Assembly (NCBI RefSeq): GCF_000218685.1
Contig: NW_006763306.1
Coordinates: 706,812-770,811, forward strand
Origin: Serpula lacrymans var. lacrymans S7.9
Taxonomy: Eukaryota; Basidiomycota; Agaricomycetes; Boletales; Serpulaceae
Length of the DNA: 64,000 nucleotides
Reading direction: 5' to 3'
The translations under genes were made by a program, and so were the position numbers. Below the pieces are notes generated by a model. That model searched no databases and was not told the origin of the DNA. It worked only from the letters and a program-made list of their open reading frames with translations. Below, piece after piece: positions 33,459-45,191 of the stretch (its first letter is position 1; each line of letters starts with the position of its first letter).

Positions 33459-35202
33459 ATATAAGTTTGACTGGCTTGCTAAAGCTGATATATTGGTATT
33501 ATATACCTAGATAGAGTGATATACTGGAAAGCTATTAATGAGGTGTCTCTATAATGTTTGTATAATTGTTACTCGCAGTTTAACTGGCTTGCTAAAGCTA
33601 AGGCAGTTAAACATGTTTCTGTATGAGTGGCTGTGCAAATTTGTAATCATGGAATAGGAAATCCGGTGAAGTTCTATCTATGGTTGTCATATCCTAACAG
33701 TAGGCTGTTGAGAAGAGGAGGCCGTAAGTTGACTGCCTATAATCCAATGCTGTTTGTCTGCTTTTCGGTCAAGCTACAAAGAAATAACGCATCTCCCCCT
33801 CTATTGTTTGACCCACCCACAATGACTGAAGAATTTGTACTAGACCCGTAACCTTGATGCACAACACTTTGGGAGAAAATATACTGGTTCATTGTAAAGT
33901 TCGTTGCTTGCGAGATTGGCATCTCTTGAATAGCCCGAGTAAAACCTTGTACTTGGGCTGTGACTTGTTCCTCGTTTTGCTCTCGTTCACCGGAAAAATT
34001 CCAGAGTAGTCTCGTCGTTATCGTTGTCATTATCATCAGTTACCTCTTACGGATGCAGGCATAACATGATGAATCAGTCCTTCTCATTAGGGGATCGGAG
34101 AATTTGATCGCTCACCACCCTGTGTCACAATTTCAACCGCAGTAAGAAAACTTGCCGTGGTACTGATTAATGATGCTTGCTCTAGCAAACAGAAATTGAC
34201 ATTGGTCAATTTGAACGGAACATGTCTATCTTGAAAGAGTTTTATTTCTGGTGCTCACCTTCTGCGGTAAGTGACATTCTTGCAATGCTATCTGAAGTTC
34301 GCTACTTCACCTTGAGCAATGATCTCAGAAAATCTGCAGCTTACTCACCTTAGCCATTTGTAACAGGTCAAGGCTTTCGGATGCCAGTTGGAGATGGCGA
34401 CGATGCATTTTCCAGGATTTGTAAAGATTCCGTGACTTCCTTGCTTGCTCATACCCGCGTCTGGTGAGAAGCAGGCTAAATGAGAAAACAATCAGATAAA
34501 AGAACGGCGGATGAAAACATCCGAGCTAATGGATGATAGAATGTCTGGGGCAATCCTAACACTCTCCATAGATTTGAAGTCGATAAGGAGGCAGCATGGA
34601 AAATAGGTGGATTTTCGAGCTTGGAAAGGGTGGGTCTGTGGGTTTCAAGTCGGGCCGCGCTGAGAAATCACCATCACTGACAGGTTAATGGCTCATTGAG
34701 GTATAAAGAGATATAAACACCGTGACTGGCATGGATTCAGAGGCCGAATGTACGAATACTGGTTATTGACGGCCCGCCGCCATGGTACTTCTTCAATGGT
34801 CTTCAGGGCCCAGTCGATCTGCTGGGAGCCTATAGCTATAGTGGAAAGAGAAATATCTCAGTTGTGTATGATTGATTACCTTAGAGCCTGAGGCCTGCCT
34901 GAGGACTCGTCACCGATACCTTCCATAGAAGAGCCACAGAAAGTTAGTGAAATATATTCAAAATATAGATCCAAGTGATCGAATGTACAATCCGACGGAT
35001 GCCATAGAAAGGGAAACAGCGCACTGGGGAAGTATTCAATTCGAACGTCTGGAAGGTCTGCCGCTGTGTTTAGAGCACACCGCGGTCCTTGGTTTTGTGG
35101 CGTGGTGGTTATTCGGAGGTCCATATGTAGATGTGTTTTCGGTCAAACTTCACTTTGCCAGTCTTCATTACTAGTGGCTTCGCTGCTGGCAAGTACTCAT
35201 TA
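33459..35202. other. Mostly gene-free interval upstream of the kinase
   Basis: A short block ACTGGCTTGCTAAAGCT occurs twice (33468 and 33582 regions). Apart from a possible exon at 34349-34475 on the minus strand, I see no supported gene. A 76-codon frame at 34947-35174 just upstream of the kinase is open but unsupported. Confidence 0.4.
34349..34475 (-). CDS. Possible exon of an unknown small gene
   Basis: A 127-nt open block bounded by good splice signals (CATTTAG before, GTGAGT after) encodes a basic helical peptide with GYEQARKSRNLYKSWKMHRR. I could not build a complete gene: plausible pieces lie upstream near 34580-34600 and downstream near 33990-34200, where the block DNDNDNDE occurs, but phases do not settle. 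Family unknown. Confidence 0.25.
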
Positions 35203-36602
35203 ATGCTGTCTCGTCGCAAGCGTCAAGCTGAAGAGTATACGAAAAGAATCCAGTATGAGGCGAGCATCGATGAACGTGCGCTAAAAACGTTCGGCGAACC
35301 TATATCGAGTATGCCCGGTACCATCAGACCAGGTGAATTATGGTGGTGCAAACACTACCAATGGTTGAAAGATGCTGGATATCTGCTTCGCCCTCGATAC
35401 TCTCCAGAATGGGTCCCTTCATGGCAAGGTACTAAAAAGGTTTGGATGGAGTGTGAAGATAGTCGAGGTCCGAGGGTACGCTGTGATACATATTCTCTGT
35501 GTTTTTCCAACACGACTATTCTCAGGTACAACATATACTGGATGCAACTCGCACATTTGATGGAGTATTCGTGACTCTGAAGTTAATGAACAAGTCCCGA
35601 CATCCGTATGAGATTGAAATAGGGCAACTGTTTTCAGCAGAACCGCTCGCCTCTGACCCTGCAAATCATTGTGTGCCAATTTATGATGTGCTCCAAGTAC
35701 CAGAGGATCAGGACCAAGCCATTATTGTGATGCCTTTATTACGGCCGTTCACGAAACCTCGCTTCGATACTTATGGCGAAGTAGTCGAGTGTTTGCACCA
35801 GCTGTTTGTGGTAAATCACCTGCACCTCTCAAATATATACATATATCTCTAATAAGCTTCATGGGTACGCCAGGGCCTACAATTCATTCACAAGCAACAT
35901 GTTGCTCACCGGTATGTATATTTATTGATGAGACATCATAACGTTCCTTGATAGAAGATTATTTTAGTGACTGTATGGATCTGAATATTATGATGGATGC
36001 TACGCATCTTTTCATCGATCCTTATCATCCTCAAAACCTTCTCATGAGACGAGACTACAAAGGAGAAGCGAGGTGCCTCACTCGTACTCAGTGCCCTCCA
36101 AAATATTTCTTCATCGACTTCGGCATATCTCGCCGCTACGATGCTAACAACGTTGCGCCGTTGGAAGCCCCAATATGGGGTGGCGATAGAAGCGTGCCCG
36201 AGTTTCAAAAGTCGAACAAGCCTCGTAACCCATTCCCGACGGACGTGTACTATCTGGGCAATATAGTCAGGAATGAATTCTTGTTGGTGAGTTATATCCG
36301 CATCATCAACTCAAGTGTTAATCTCGGATGGTTTTGTGCATGTCCAGACACAGGATGGCTTCGACTTCATGGAACCTCTGGTGAAAGACATGGTACAGAC
36401 TGACCCAGCAAAGCGGCCTACTATGGATGAAGTCGTTGCACGTTTTGACCAGATTCTCAAGCAGCTCAGTAGCTGGAAACTACGGTCACGCGTTGTTGAC
36501 AAGGAGGATGGAAATATCACAGGCCTTTATCGTGGTGTCACTCATTGGACCCGTCGCATCGGTTATATCATCAGGAGATTGCCGGCGATACCAACGCCTT
36601 GA
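35203..36602 (+). CDS. FunK-like protein kinase
   Basis: Kinase-fold protein of a type strongly expanded in mushrooms. Five exons (35203-35475, 35526-35810, 35874-35911, 35968-36286, 36348-36602) sum to 1170 nt, 389 residues. The N-terminal part has WWCKHYQWLKDAGYLLRPRY and PEWVPSWQGT, typical of the group. Kinase motifs: the ATP-anchoring Lys in VFVTLKLMNK; the catalytic loop HRDCMDLN, formed across an intron with Asp and Asn both present; the metal-binding DFG in FFIDFGISRRYD; and a C-lobe with FPTDVYYLGN and DPAKRPTMDEV. There is no glycine-rich loop of classic form. Catalytic residues are complete, so it may be active. The start is the first Met giving the family-typical N-terminus; an upstream exon cannot be excluded, and exon 5 could instead begin at 36354. 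Confidence 0.87.
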
Positions 36603-37098
36603 AATCCTTACACTCTTTACCATTATACCATTATACCCGCTACGTCTACCGGATTCCTCGACTCTGTGTAGTCTACTTTATGTGACCAGGAGTCGCAGCT
36701 ACGCAGGAAAAGCCTTGGATTGGAGGGAAAGAATAAAACATCCCTTTTGGGAACAGAGGTTGGCCAAAAAAAAATTAGATCGCACAGAGGCTAAGGTCAT
36801 GTTCGGTAGCATCATTTTGCAGGTTATATCATGTTCATATCATGGCCCTCCGGGGCAGACCTGGACCTGACATCTCGCGTTCTACAGTGCATTATTGAAG
36901 ATACATTATTTCATTATCACTGATACATTAACGCTAGCAAAATCACTTGTTAAAGTAAGGGTTACCAATGCTTTTCAGTGGACAGGGGATGGGTCATCAC
37001 CTCCCCTGCAGGCACATTCAACATTCCAGCAAAAGGAAGAGTGAATACAGAGGAAATAGCGAGTAAAAAAAAGGCCCATGGTATCTCAACAACAACCG
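36603..37098. other. Kinase downstream region
   Basis: The 36603-36870 part has open frames without recognised motifs and is probably 3' UTR and spacer. Then comes sequence flanking repeat X copy B. Nothing else seen. Confidence 0.4.
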
Positions 37099-38845
37099 GT
37101 GTTGATGATGAGAACTGTTGTTAGAAAAACCACACACAAAACAAACTAACACACAATCCTCCCAGATTCCACGGAACTTGTTTATGGGCTTTGCCTCCTA
37201 GAACAGTGGGTGCTCTGGTTGTTCGTGGGGTGGTATGTATGACGAGCCTTCAAAGTAAAACCCAGGGATGTATGGGTGTGGGTTTTGAGGAGGAGGGATA
37301 GTTGGAATATAGAAAGATAGGGGCTTTGTGGCGAGTATAGATGAGCACTACCTTGCTAATCGTAGCACAAGGTAGGTTTGAGAATGACAAGATGACAAGG
37401 TGACGAGGTTCCCAGTGATAGCAGGCTCCTGACGCACAAACTGTAGTGCTCAGAAGGACTCTAATTGAAAGGGATGATAATCACTTTCAAAAAGTGACGA
37501 GTGACGATGACAGCAGTTAACAGTGGTAGCAGTGGGAAGTGTTGTGACCACACTGGATCACAAGTAGTAGTAAGTAGTGAACTTGAGATTAGAGAAGAAG
37601 TCTGGAATCGAGTTCTTGTTGTTATTTTACAAGGTAAAATACAGGGGTTTATATAGTAAAAGAAAAGTAGGCTATGCACAGTATAGCTGTGCAAACAGAA
37701 TGAGAAAGAACATGAAGGAAGGAATGTATGCTGACAAATCCTGTGTAGGTAGTACAGAATAAGATTGTCAAAAAAGGAAAAGAAAGGGATAGAACAATAA
37801 ATGCTGTGAGTAATGTCACAGGTTTGTACAGCCATAAAGTAAAGTCCAATAGCAGAAAGAGAGCAAGAAAATCATGATGTCATGGGAAGATGCAGTAAAA
37901 AAAGGGCAAGGCAAAAAAATGTCAGTATCAACACAGTTCCTTTATTGTCAGTCAGGCATTCTAAAAAAATATGTGTCCATAAAAATGATTCAAAAATCAA
38001 AAATAATTGCACTGTAAATGAATGTTCTGCTGAAAAAAAGAAACTGGAGCCACCAGTCCACCACCTAGTCCAAATCTGACAGTTCCATGGCCTTACCAAT
38101 AGACTGGTTGTGTTGGACCACCTGGTCAAACAAGGGAGGGAGAGGAGTAGTCCCAATTTGGAACAAGTGAGTCCCAGGCAGTGTGTGGTAGGTGTAGCTG
38201 TAGTGAAGACAATGGACGAAAGATAAGTGTACCCAAGTGAATGGGACAGCAGTGTACATGGGCAACGCAAGGGGATGAACCTGTTCCAGCTCAAAAACTA
38301 CCCACCCACACTCCAACCAGGCAAGACGAGTGACCAATGTTTTGATGGAATACAATGGAAGATCAACGTCATGAAGATGGACCTGTTGCCCAACTTGGAC
38401 CGGCCGCCAGGGCTTTGCTAATATCAGCAGTGGCACATGGTGGTTGATGGATTGGCGACGGAAGCGGATAGAAAGTGGTGACATCAGATATGATGGGGGA
38501 GCAAAGAAGATGAGGAGGAGGAGGGTGGAGGTGATGAGGAGGTGAACTAAAATAGGGAAGTGAAGGAAACAACAAAAGTGAGGGCGCAATGCAATGTGTA
38601 GCCAGTGGCAACACAAAAATTTGCCAAAATGCCGAAACATGGAAAGTACCGAATAGAAAAGCAAAGGTGAGCGCGACTGTATTGCCTAATAGAGGTGGTG
38701 CTGATCAGCCACAAGTTCAAAAAAGGCAATATTAATTACTATTCCACGTGGCACTGTGCCTGTGTGGCGCAAAGGCGAGTTTTTTTGAATATTTGCTTCA
38801 TTATTGACACCTGTCCATGCTACCAATCAACTTTGGTGTATGACA
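37099..38845 (-). mobile_element. Repeat X, copy B
   Basis: Minus-strand copy of the ~1.75 kb repeat: starts (minus) TGTCATACACCAAAGTTG at 38845, core end CTAACA near 37119, shared leader to 37099. It is more diverged than copies A and C, with small indels. The last ~125 codons of the X ORF stay open (38439-38065, ending MELSDLD). It truncates a Harbinger-like transposase on its 5' side, with no continuation on the other side. Confidence 0.7.
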
Positions 38846-39360
38846 TCGCCAAAATGGTTTGGCTTTTGGAACAGCGGGAATATTGTCCCATCCACTGAAA
38901 ACCAGCTGTTTTGCCACGATGGGCAGACCTTTAACCCTGCATAAGCTTTAGATTTTATTTTTTCCTCATTTGTTGGTTTGCACATAACCATGTCATGCAG
39001 GGAAATGAGCGTGACAACCGCCCGCTTAGTCAATAGCACTACAGTGCCAGCCCATACTCCAGCCCATTTGGCTACATCATTGCATGATGCAGCATTCACG
39101 TAATGTCCGGCCCAAACAAGAAAATTGGCGAGCTGGAGGGAAATAGCGAACTGGGGGTTGTTGGACTCATTATGAAAGATTGGGTGGTTCTCAATCAGGG
39201 TCATGATCACATCAAAAGGGTGTCATTATGGCAAGCCCACTCAAGCAAGCCAAGTTGAGGCTGCCAAAATGCAGGTGCTTTGGGAAAAAAACCCTGGTTG
39301 TGAGGCAACGACAAACTATAACAAAAACAAAACCTCTCTCCTTCTGCACTTGCAGGGAGT
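38846..39360 (-). pseudogene. PIF/Harbinger-like transposase fragment
   Basis: N-terminal two-thirds of a Harbinger-type DDE transposase. Minus-strand blocks: NLACLSGLAIMTPF, then after a one-base frameshift near 39224 IENHPIFHNESNNPQFAISL, the HTH-like CNDVAKWAGVWAGTV, and GLKVCPSWQNSWFSVDGTIF with the first catalytic Asp in SVDGT, followed by PLFQKPNHFGD. It ends abruptly at 38846, where repeat X starts, so the second and third catalytic residues are missing. Inactive. Confidence 0.7.
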
Positions 39361-39371
39361 AAGAGGTTCAA

Positions 39372-39980
39372 TGAGTCTTGAGATCGACAGATGCTAGTGA
39401 ATATAGCAAGTAGAGAATATGAGAGGAGACTCAAAGGTTTCTGATAAGAGGTAAGGTGGATAATTCAAGTAATAGAAAACTAAAAAGCTATACATGAGAT
39501 GTGTAGGGTTTATATAGCTAATTATCCGTTCCTGAGACCAAAAGGGGAATAAACGAAAAGTGGTCTGAGGAATAAATCATCCAATGAGAAAAAGAGACAA
39601 CTATTGTACGACTTTGAATGATTAATCAGCGAGTGAGAGAATTGTACTAATAATAGGTGTTTGTCACGCGTGTTCAGGAACCGTATCCTCATGATGAGGT
39701 ACGATCCTGACTAAAGTGTTTATTAGTATATCCAGGCCTTGATGGGGCTTGGAGCTGGTTGGCGAGATGCCTACTACCAGCCCCTACCCATCGTGCTGGC
39801 TGGCTGGGAGTGATACCCAGTCTCTGATCTGCGATATAAAGTGGTAGCGATGATTGAGAAAGCCTGTGAGGGCTTTGAGAAGTAGAATAGCAAATAATAC
39901 CTCTAGCCCTAGAGCCAGAGGTGTAACAGGGAAAGTGTTCAAAAACCAAGACATGGAGAAAATAATAAATGGTCCTTACA
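39372..39980 (-). mobile_element. LTR-like repeat (family M), copy 2
   Basis: TG/CA-bounded on the minus strand (ends match TGAGTYTTGA and CCTYACA of the copy at 22275-22825). Shared U3-like promoter block with ATTGG, CAGACCACTTTTCG and a TATATAAACC box near 39513. No target duplication. It lies just upstream of the Harbinger fragment. Confidence 0.55.
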
Positions 39981-42455
39981 CTGGTCTCTTCCATCATTTT
40001 GTGTAGCATCATGTATACTACAGATGTGAACTGCATAAGTGTGAGCTGAGTGATCGGATGTGATTGATACCCCATATCCCCGGCATTGTTGTCCTTACCA
40101 CCCTCCGACCCTCAATCCAACTTGCCTATGCCGTCAGACCCGCCGCTAAGTGATAAGCTATCCAAATTGAGCCCCAACCCCAACTCTGATCCCACATTGG
40201 AGCTAACCAAGTTGCTGGAGTCAAAACCACTTGATGATGACATTGAAAGGCCAATAGACAACTGGGCTGGTTTTTTCAGGGAGGCTAGCAAGTTATTAAG
40301 TAGCGTCATTTGTGAGTTGACAGATAAACTGTCGAGAGCATCAAGATGCTTATCACGGATTGTAGGATAGCATTGGCTCATAGTTATGATGGATTTGTGG
40401 GTGGGGAGGCTCAATCTGATCTGAATTCAATTCTTATATATACAACCTTTGTAGTCTGACTTTGTGGATCTGATCAAGAATTCTTCTATACCCGACCCTT
40501 TCTGGTAAATCTCCACTTTTCTTTTCTTGTTTTCAGGCTCCTGAAAATATTTCAGTGTTTACTTTGAACAATGCTATTGCTTATGTTTTGTGGTTGCTGG
40601 CCTATGTGATACATTTCAATTGTCATTGATCATAAATTATATGCTTGACGGGTGCGAGATGCGGGCGATGAGAAATAATTGCCACTCGTTGTAAACCCGT
40701 AGAATTGTATGTAACAAATCACAAATGTGGCATAAATAATGGGAATAGGCAGTAAAGTAACATTGCCTGGCATTACAAATTGTAACAGTGTGTATACAGG
40801 TTCAAGCAAGAACAAATATGATCGTAGCCACCAAAGCAACGTGGTAGCAAGCTGAGTTCATTTTGTTGATGACTGCGCTACTGCAATCACGTGAAACAAT
40901 CGTTTACTTCAACGCGTCAGATAGGTGAGAATGATCATGGGGCCAGTACAACAATATCTCACGTATTTTATCACCACAGAACCATCTTCGCTGTGCGTCC
41001 ATATTTCCTCTGGCTAGAAGAGATTTTCTGATTGTCGCATTAATCTCGTCCTCTACTAGATGCAAATGAATGCATCACCGCTCGCGGCTCGCCATAGCTT
41101 CGGACCAATACGACTACCAAGTTGATAGACGCCATTTTTCTGGTCCCGGAACTGTTCAGATCCCACGCTGGCACGTTCGACAAATGTATGTCTCCACTAG
41201 ATCTCTGGTCCTCTTTGGTGATTCTAGCCAAGCACGCCATATTGACTTGGATCTCAAGTAATACACGAAGATCATGCAAGATTACGGTCAAAATTCACAG
41301 TTCTAGGAAATGTCTAAACGAGCAGGATCGTCCATGTCCGCATCCATCCTGTGGGTACCCATAGTTTTCATCCCTTCAAAGTCCAGACCCAGATCATGAA
41401 CCGCAAGGCTTCCAAACTATCACCGTCGCTGTGCGGTGCGACATGTCATCTTCCATGGAGCTCGAACAATGCCTCAATGCCAGCACGGAGGCTTCTAGTC
41501 CCAACACTCTATCCTCATTCTGCCTGCACGAGGCCTAAAAGTCCCATGTAACGCTGTAACGTGTTCTGCCCTACCGCTCACATCAGAACTAGCAGCCAGC
41601 TATATCTATAATTGAACGTGGGCCTTCCTTTTTCGTTATTGAACGCCGCGTTTTTGGGGGTATCTTGATATACAAAACGATCGGATTACCTTCCTCTGGA
41701 TCTGTCACAGTAACCTCGAACAAATCGAAAGGAATCTTGTCTTGCGGGTCTTCTTTCTCGCACTCCCTCTCCCACAATCATCAAAGCCATATCGCGTCTT
41801 ACACACTTTCCGTAGTGTTCTCCGTCATTCTTTTTGGCGTTCCATGTCACTTTTTTCAATCTTCGGGTGTAATTGCACAACTTACTACGGAGTTTCGGAC
41901 CTAAACAACTGTCACCCGTGACCCCGCGGGGACCAGTGTTCAGACGACATGGACGTACAATTTCCAATAGGTTTCCTTAAGCCTGCCAGTCCTAGCTTTA
42001 CCCGTATGTGGTTAGAAAAAAAAGAAGGGCTGCAATCGTAACCTGGATATGAGAGACGCTTGGATGATACCTCATCGGCAGCACTATACCATGGTGGACA
42101 GCATTACTCGTCAACTACTCGAGATGCGAGATGCGAGACACCAAGTTGTAGGGTTGCCCGATGAGTTCCAAAGAAGTAAAATATATCATAAAGGGGGTAT
42201 CAAGATACCGGAAAAAAAAGCAAAAAGAAAGCTGCGGAGGAGTGTTTGTGATGACGGACAGAGCTAAAATTGCAGAGCAGGCTGAATGAGTGTGGTGGTA
42301 AACATGTAAGAATGAAAGGACACAGTCCTGATGAAGATCATATCGGTGAGTACGGTTCGATTAAGTGGGGACTTTTACCGAAATATCATGACGACTCACC
42401 GAGGTGTACAGTAATGTATACAAGGTCGTGAATTAATCGTAAATCGAATGGAACC
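39981..42455. other. 2.5 kb without a supportable gene
   Basis: A 94-codon Ser/Leu/Pro/Asp-rich frame at 40086-40370 (+) is not recognised; it could be a transposon accessory fragment. Minus-strand frames at 41589-41777 and 41686-41967 look partly coding but join into nothing coherent. The interval contains the downstream region of the DUF6699-like gene. Confidence 0.35.
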
Positions 42456-43393
42456 CTAAGCGGACCTGCCTAAATTGAGTACCCAATCTCCCCCTGACTT
42501 CGGCTGTGTCAAGCCCTGGAAGACAGTATTGTGCAAGAGCACATCTACGCGCTTGAGGCCTTGCGCCTCTTCGACCGCGGTGAGGCCATGGGTCGCCTTA
42601 CATCGCAGCTTGCAAGCCTCTTCATAGCTCTTCCTGTCCTTTAGAGGAATCGACTGCCGCTCCAAGGGCGTCAGCACCGTATTGAACGATGCGTATATGG
42701 CATCGAACACATCACGGCAGCGGATGCCGTCTGTCCGGCTGACATACACCTCCCAGTCAGTTTTAAAGGGGCACTGGATCACCATTTTGGTGATCGTGAC
42801 ATCGGCCGCAGGCTTATCGAGGTCTTTCGCATTCAGGTAGCGAGGAGGGTATGTGGAGTTGAAACGGATGAGGTCGATGGGGAACGCGATGTCGAAGTGC
42901 ATATGCTGCTTTGACCGCCGGGCGTCGTAGGGGAGTAGCTGCCAGTGGAGGTCGACGGCGGGGGGCTTCATGGGCACTAGAGAAATTGAAAGCGGCCCGA
43001 TGATCAGATAAGGTACGTAATGAGTGGCACACGGGGTATATGCTATTTACCTTGACGGGAGATAACGTTCCGAAGGGGCTTGCCCTCAAAGGCTTTGGCC
43101 TTCGTCGCCGCCGCAGTGGGCGACACTCTATCGACATCGCCCGCAACGTGAACGGGCTTTGATTTTAGAATTGGCCGAAGTGTGCGCTCGTTGCTTGAGG
43201 GCATGGTTGACGGAGGCCTGTTGTATGATGTGCCAGGCTTGATCGGTGTGCTTGGTCTTGACATGTGTCTGCTCGAGGTCGATGAGGATGATGAGCAACA
43301 GTCTTCCCCTCCTCCTTCGTCTGGTAGCGGTTTATTCGATATGAGGGGCGTGGCTGGCGTGCCACTACGGCCCCCCTTGAGCTTCTTGAACAT
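42456..43393 (-). CDS. DUF6699-like protein
   Basis: Agaricomycete protein of unknown function. Two exons (43393-43051 and 42976-42456) sum to 864 nt, 287 residues, with one 74-bp intron whose splicing turns RQ|VPMK. The first ~115 residues are Ser/Pro-rich and probably disordered (MFKKLKGGRS, SSSSSTSSRH). The C-terminal ~170 residues resemble the DUF6699 fold: an LHWQLLPYD opening, HMHFDIAFPIDLIRF, a beta-strand block ITKMVIQCPFKTDWEVYV, and the helix GIRCRDVFDAIYASFN followed by LTPLERQ. Such proteins occur in many mushrooms in multiple copies, with no assigned activity. The gene is divergent from NOP56 with a 1.8 kb spacer. Confidence 0.8.
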
Positions 43394-45191
43394 GACGGTA
43401 AGTGAAGGCGAGGTGGATTGGTCCGACAGAGATAAATGAAGTTCTTGACAGTGCGGAGGGGAAGAATGAAGGCGACGTGGGGAGAGAAGGAGAAATGAAG
43501 ATCAAGAGGGCTGATCAAGAAGAAGGGGAAGGGAAACAGTTAAGCAGGGTTCGATCGCTTTATATTGATTTCAGGAGCGAACGTTACCTGGTCGTGACAG
43601 AAAGAAGGACGAGTGAAGTGTCGTGAAAGCCTCGTAGCCCCGCACGGGCCAGCGTAGTCAGCTAAGGACGCTGATATGGGTGGGGGGGTGACGCGTGCAG
43701 GACAGGAGGGAGTGAGTGAGGGGGGAAGAAATACCCTCCTCGAGTCTGACACGAGGCTTGGAACTCTTATGGCAATCTATTTAGGCTCCCAAGAAACACT
43801 GGCCAATCACAGCGCGCGTACCGCCTCACGTGACTCCAAAATCAGCTTTTTGGGCGTTTATATGGCCATGCCTCCTCAGCTCTCTCTCCACCGCATGGCA
43901 CAACAAAGCATGCTCCACCCAGATGCCTTTCTCCCTGTAACACAGCAAGTGTTCCACTATCACCCCCGTGCGTTCGCCTGGGTCCTGCAAGTTACCCCAC
44001 CAGAACAGCCCTCCACCGCCTTATCATGCGACAGAAGAAAAAAAAGAACACGTTTCTCGACGTCGAACCCCATTACACCGCTCTGGATACTAAATGTGTA
44101 ACAGGTTCAGCGCATGGCTATATGACTCAGTCCTGTCCTTGTCGTGACGCCCGGTTAATTCTACCCTCCTAAGCGCCTTCTATGTCGCAGGGTCGCAGCA
44201 TTGTGTACGTAGCACTTCCAAATTGATATTTCCTACATATATTCCGCAGAATATCTGATTGATAAGGCAGTGAATGCGCGTTTGTCAGTTACGATTACCC
44301 CTAACTAGGATCGTGGGTAACGCATCCATAGAGGTACACTGTACAATGTAAACGCTACCTAGAGCATAAACACTGAGCATTGATATGATGTAGACCTAAT
44401 AAAGATTGACAGATGTGACGTGATCGGCGTGCTTTGGGGATGGACTGAAACATCAATGCTTCTGGAACAATGCAGCTCACGGTGGACACGACCAGCTCAC
44501 CTGCACTGATGGAAAGTGGGATGTGATCCAAAAACGCGTGTGGTGGAGCAACATGGTCAGATGGACTCGACTCAAAGGGGTTAAGATTCATATGAGGCAT
44601 ATGATTCGACGTTCTCTGAAGGTTCGAACGAAGGCTCAAGTATAGCCCTTCAAGCTATCCGTCCGGTCTGTCGTGACAACATTACCAGAACGAGCTGAAT
44701 TCTGCAACAAGCAAGCAGCGGAAAACCAGAAGCCAACAAGTCATCCTGCCGGTTGATGAGCAAGTCATGAGATCAATTGTATAGGGAGACATGTAGATGA
44801 GGGGTGCAAATGATTTTGAAGGTGGTGGCTCAGGCCTTCCAAACCGTTAACAAGACATGTACACAAGATCCAGTGCCAACTGGTACGGAGCGCGGCCGTT
44901 CCTGGCGGACAGACCACTCTCCTGGTAAGGCTGATGCCCGCCGATAGGTAAGCAATTGATAGGGGCCTAGGACTGAACGGTATGAAGACCAGTCATGATT
45001 CAGATCAAGGAGGAGTCATCCGTACAAGGAGGACGCAACGCCAAAAAGTCAGACCCGGTGCTGCAGTGTGGGAATTGATTACCAAGTATGTCACTATCTG
45101 TTCGGACATTCCCGACCCAAAATTTCTCCACTTTCCTGTCGCTCGCCATCGTCCTCGACAACGACGGGACCGGTTTTTTTTCCTCCCAACA
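43394..45191. other. Shared upstream region of the DUF6699-like gene and NOP56
   Basis: Divergent promoter interval. Frames at 43676-44101 (+) and 44355-44639 (-) have no motifs. I see no RNA gene. Confidence 0.45.

Noticed and set aside
41589..41967. Minus-strand frames that look partly coding
   Set aside because: No start, splice or family could be made consistent.
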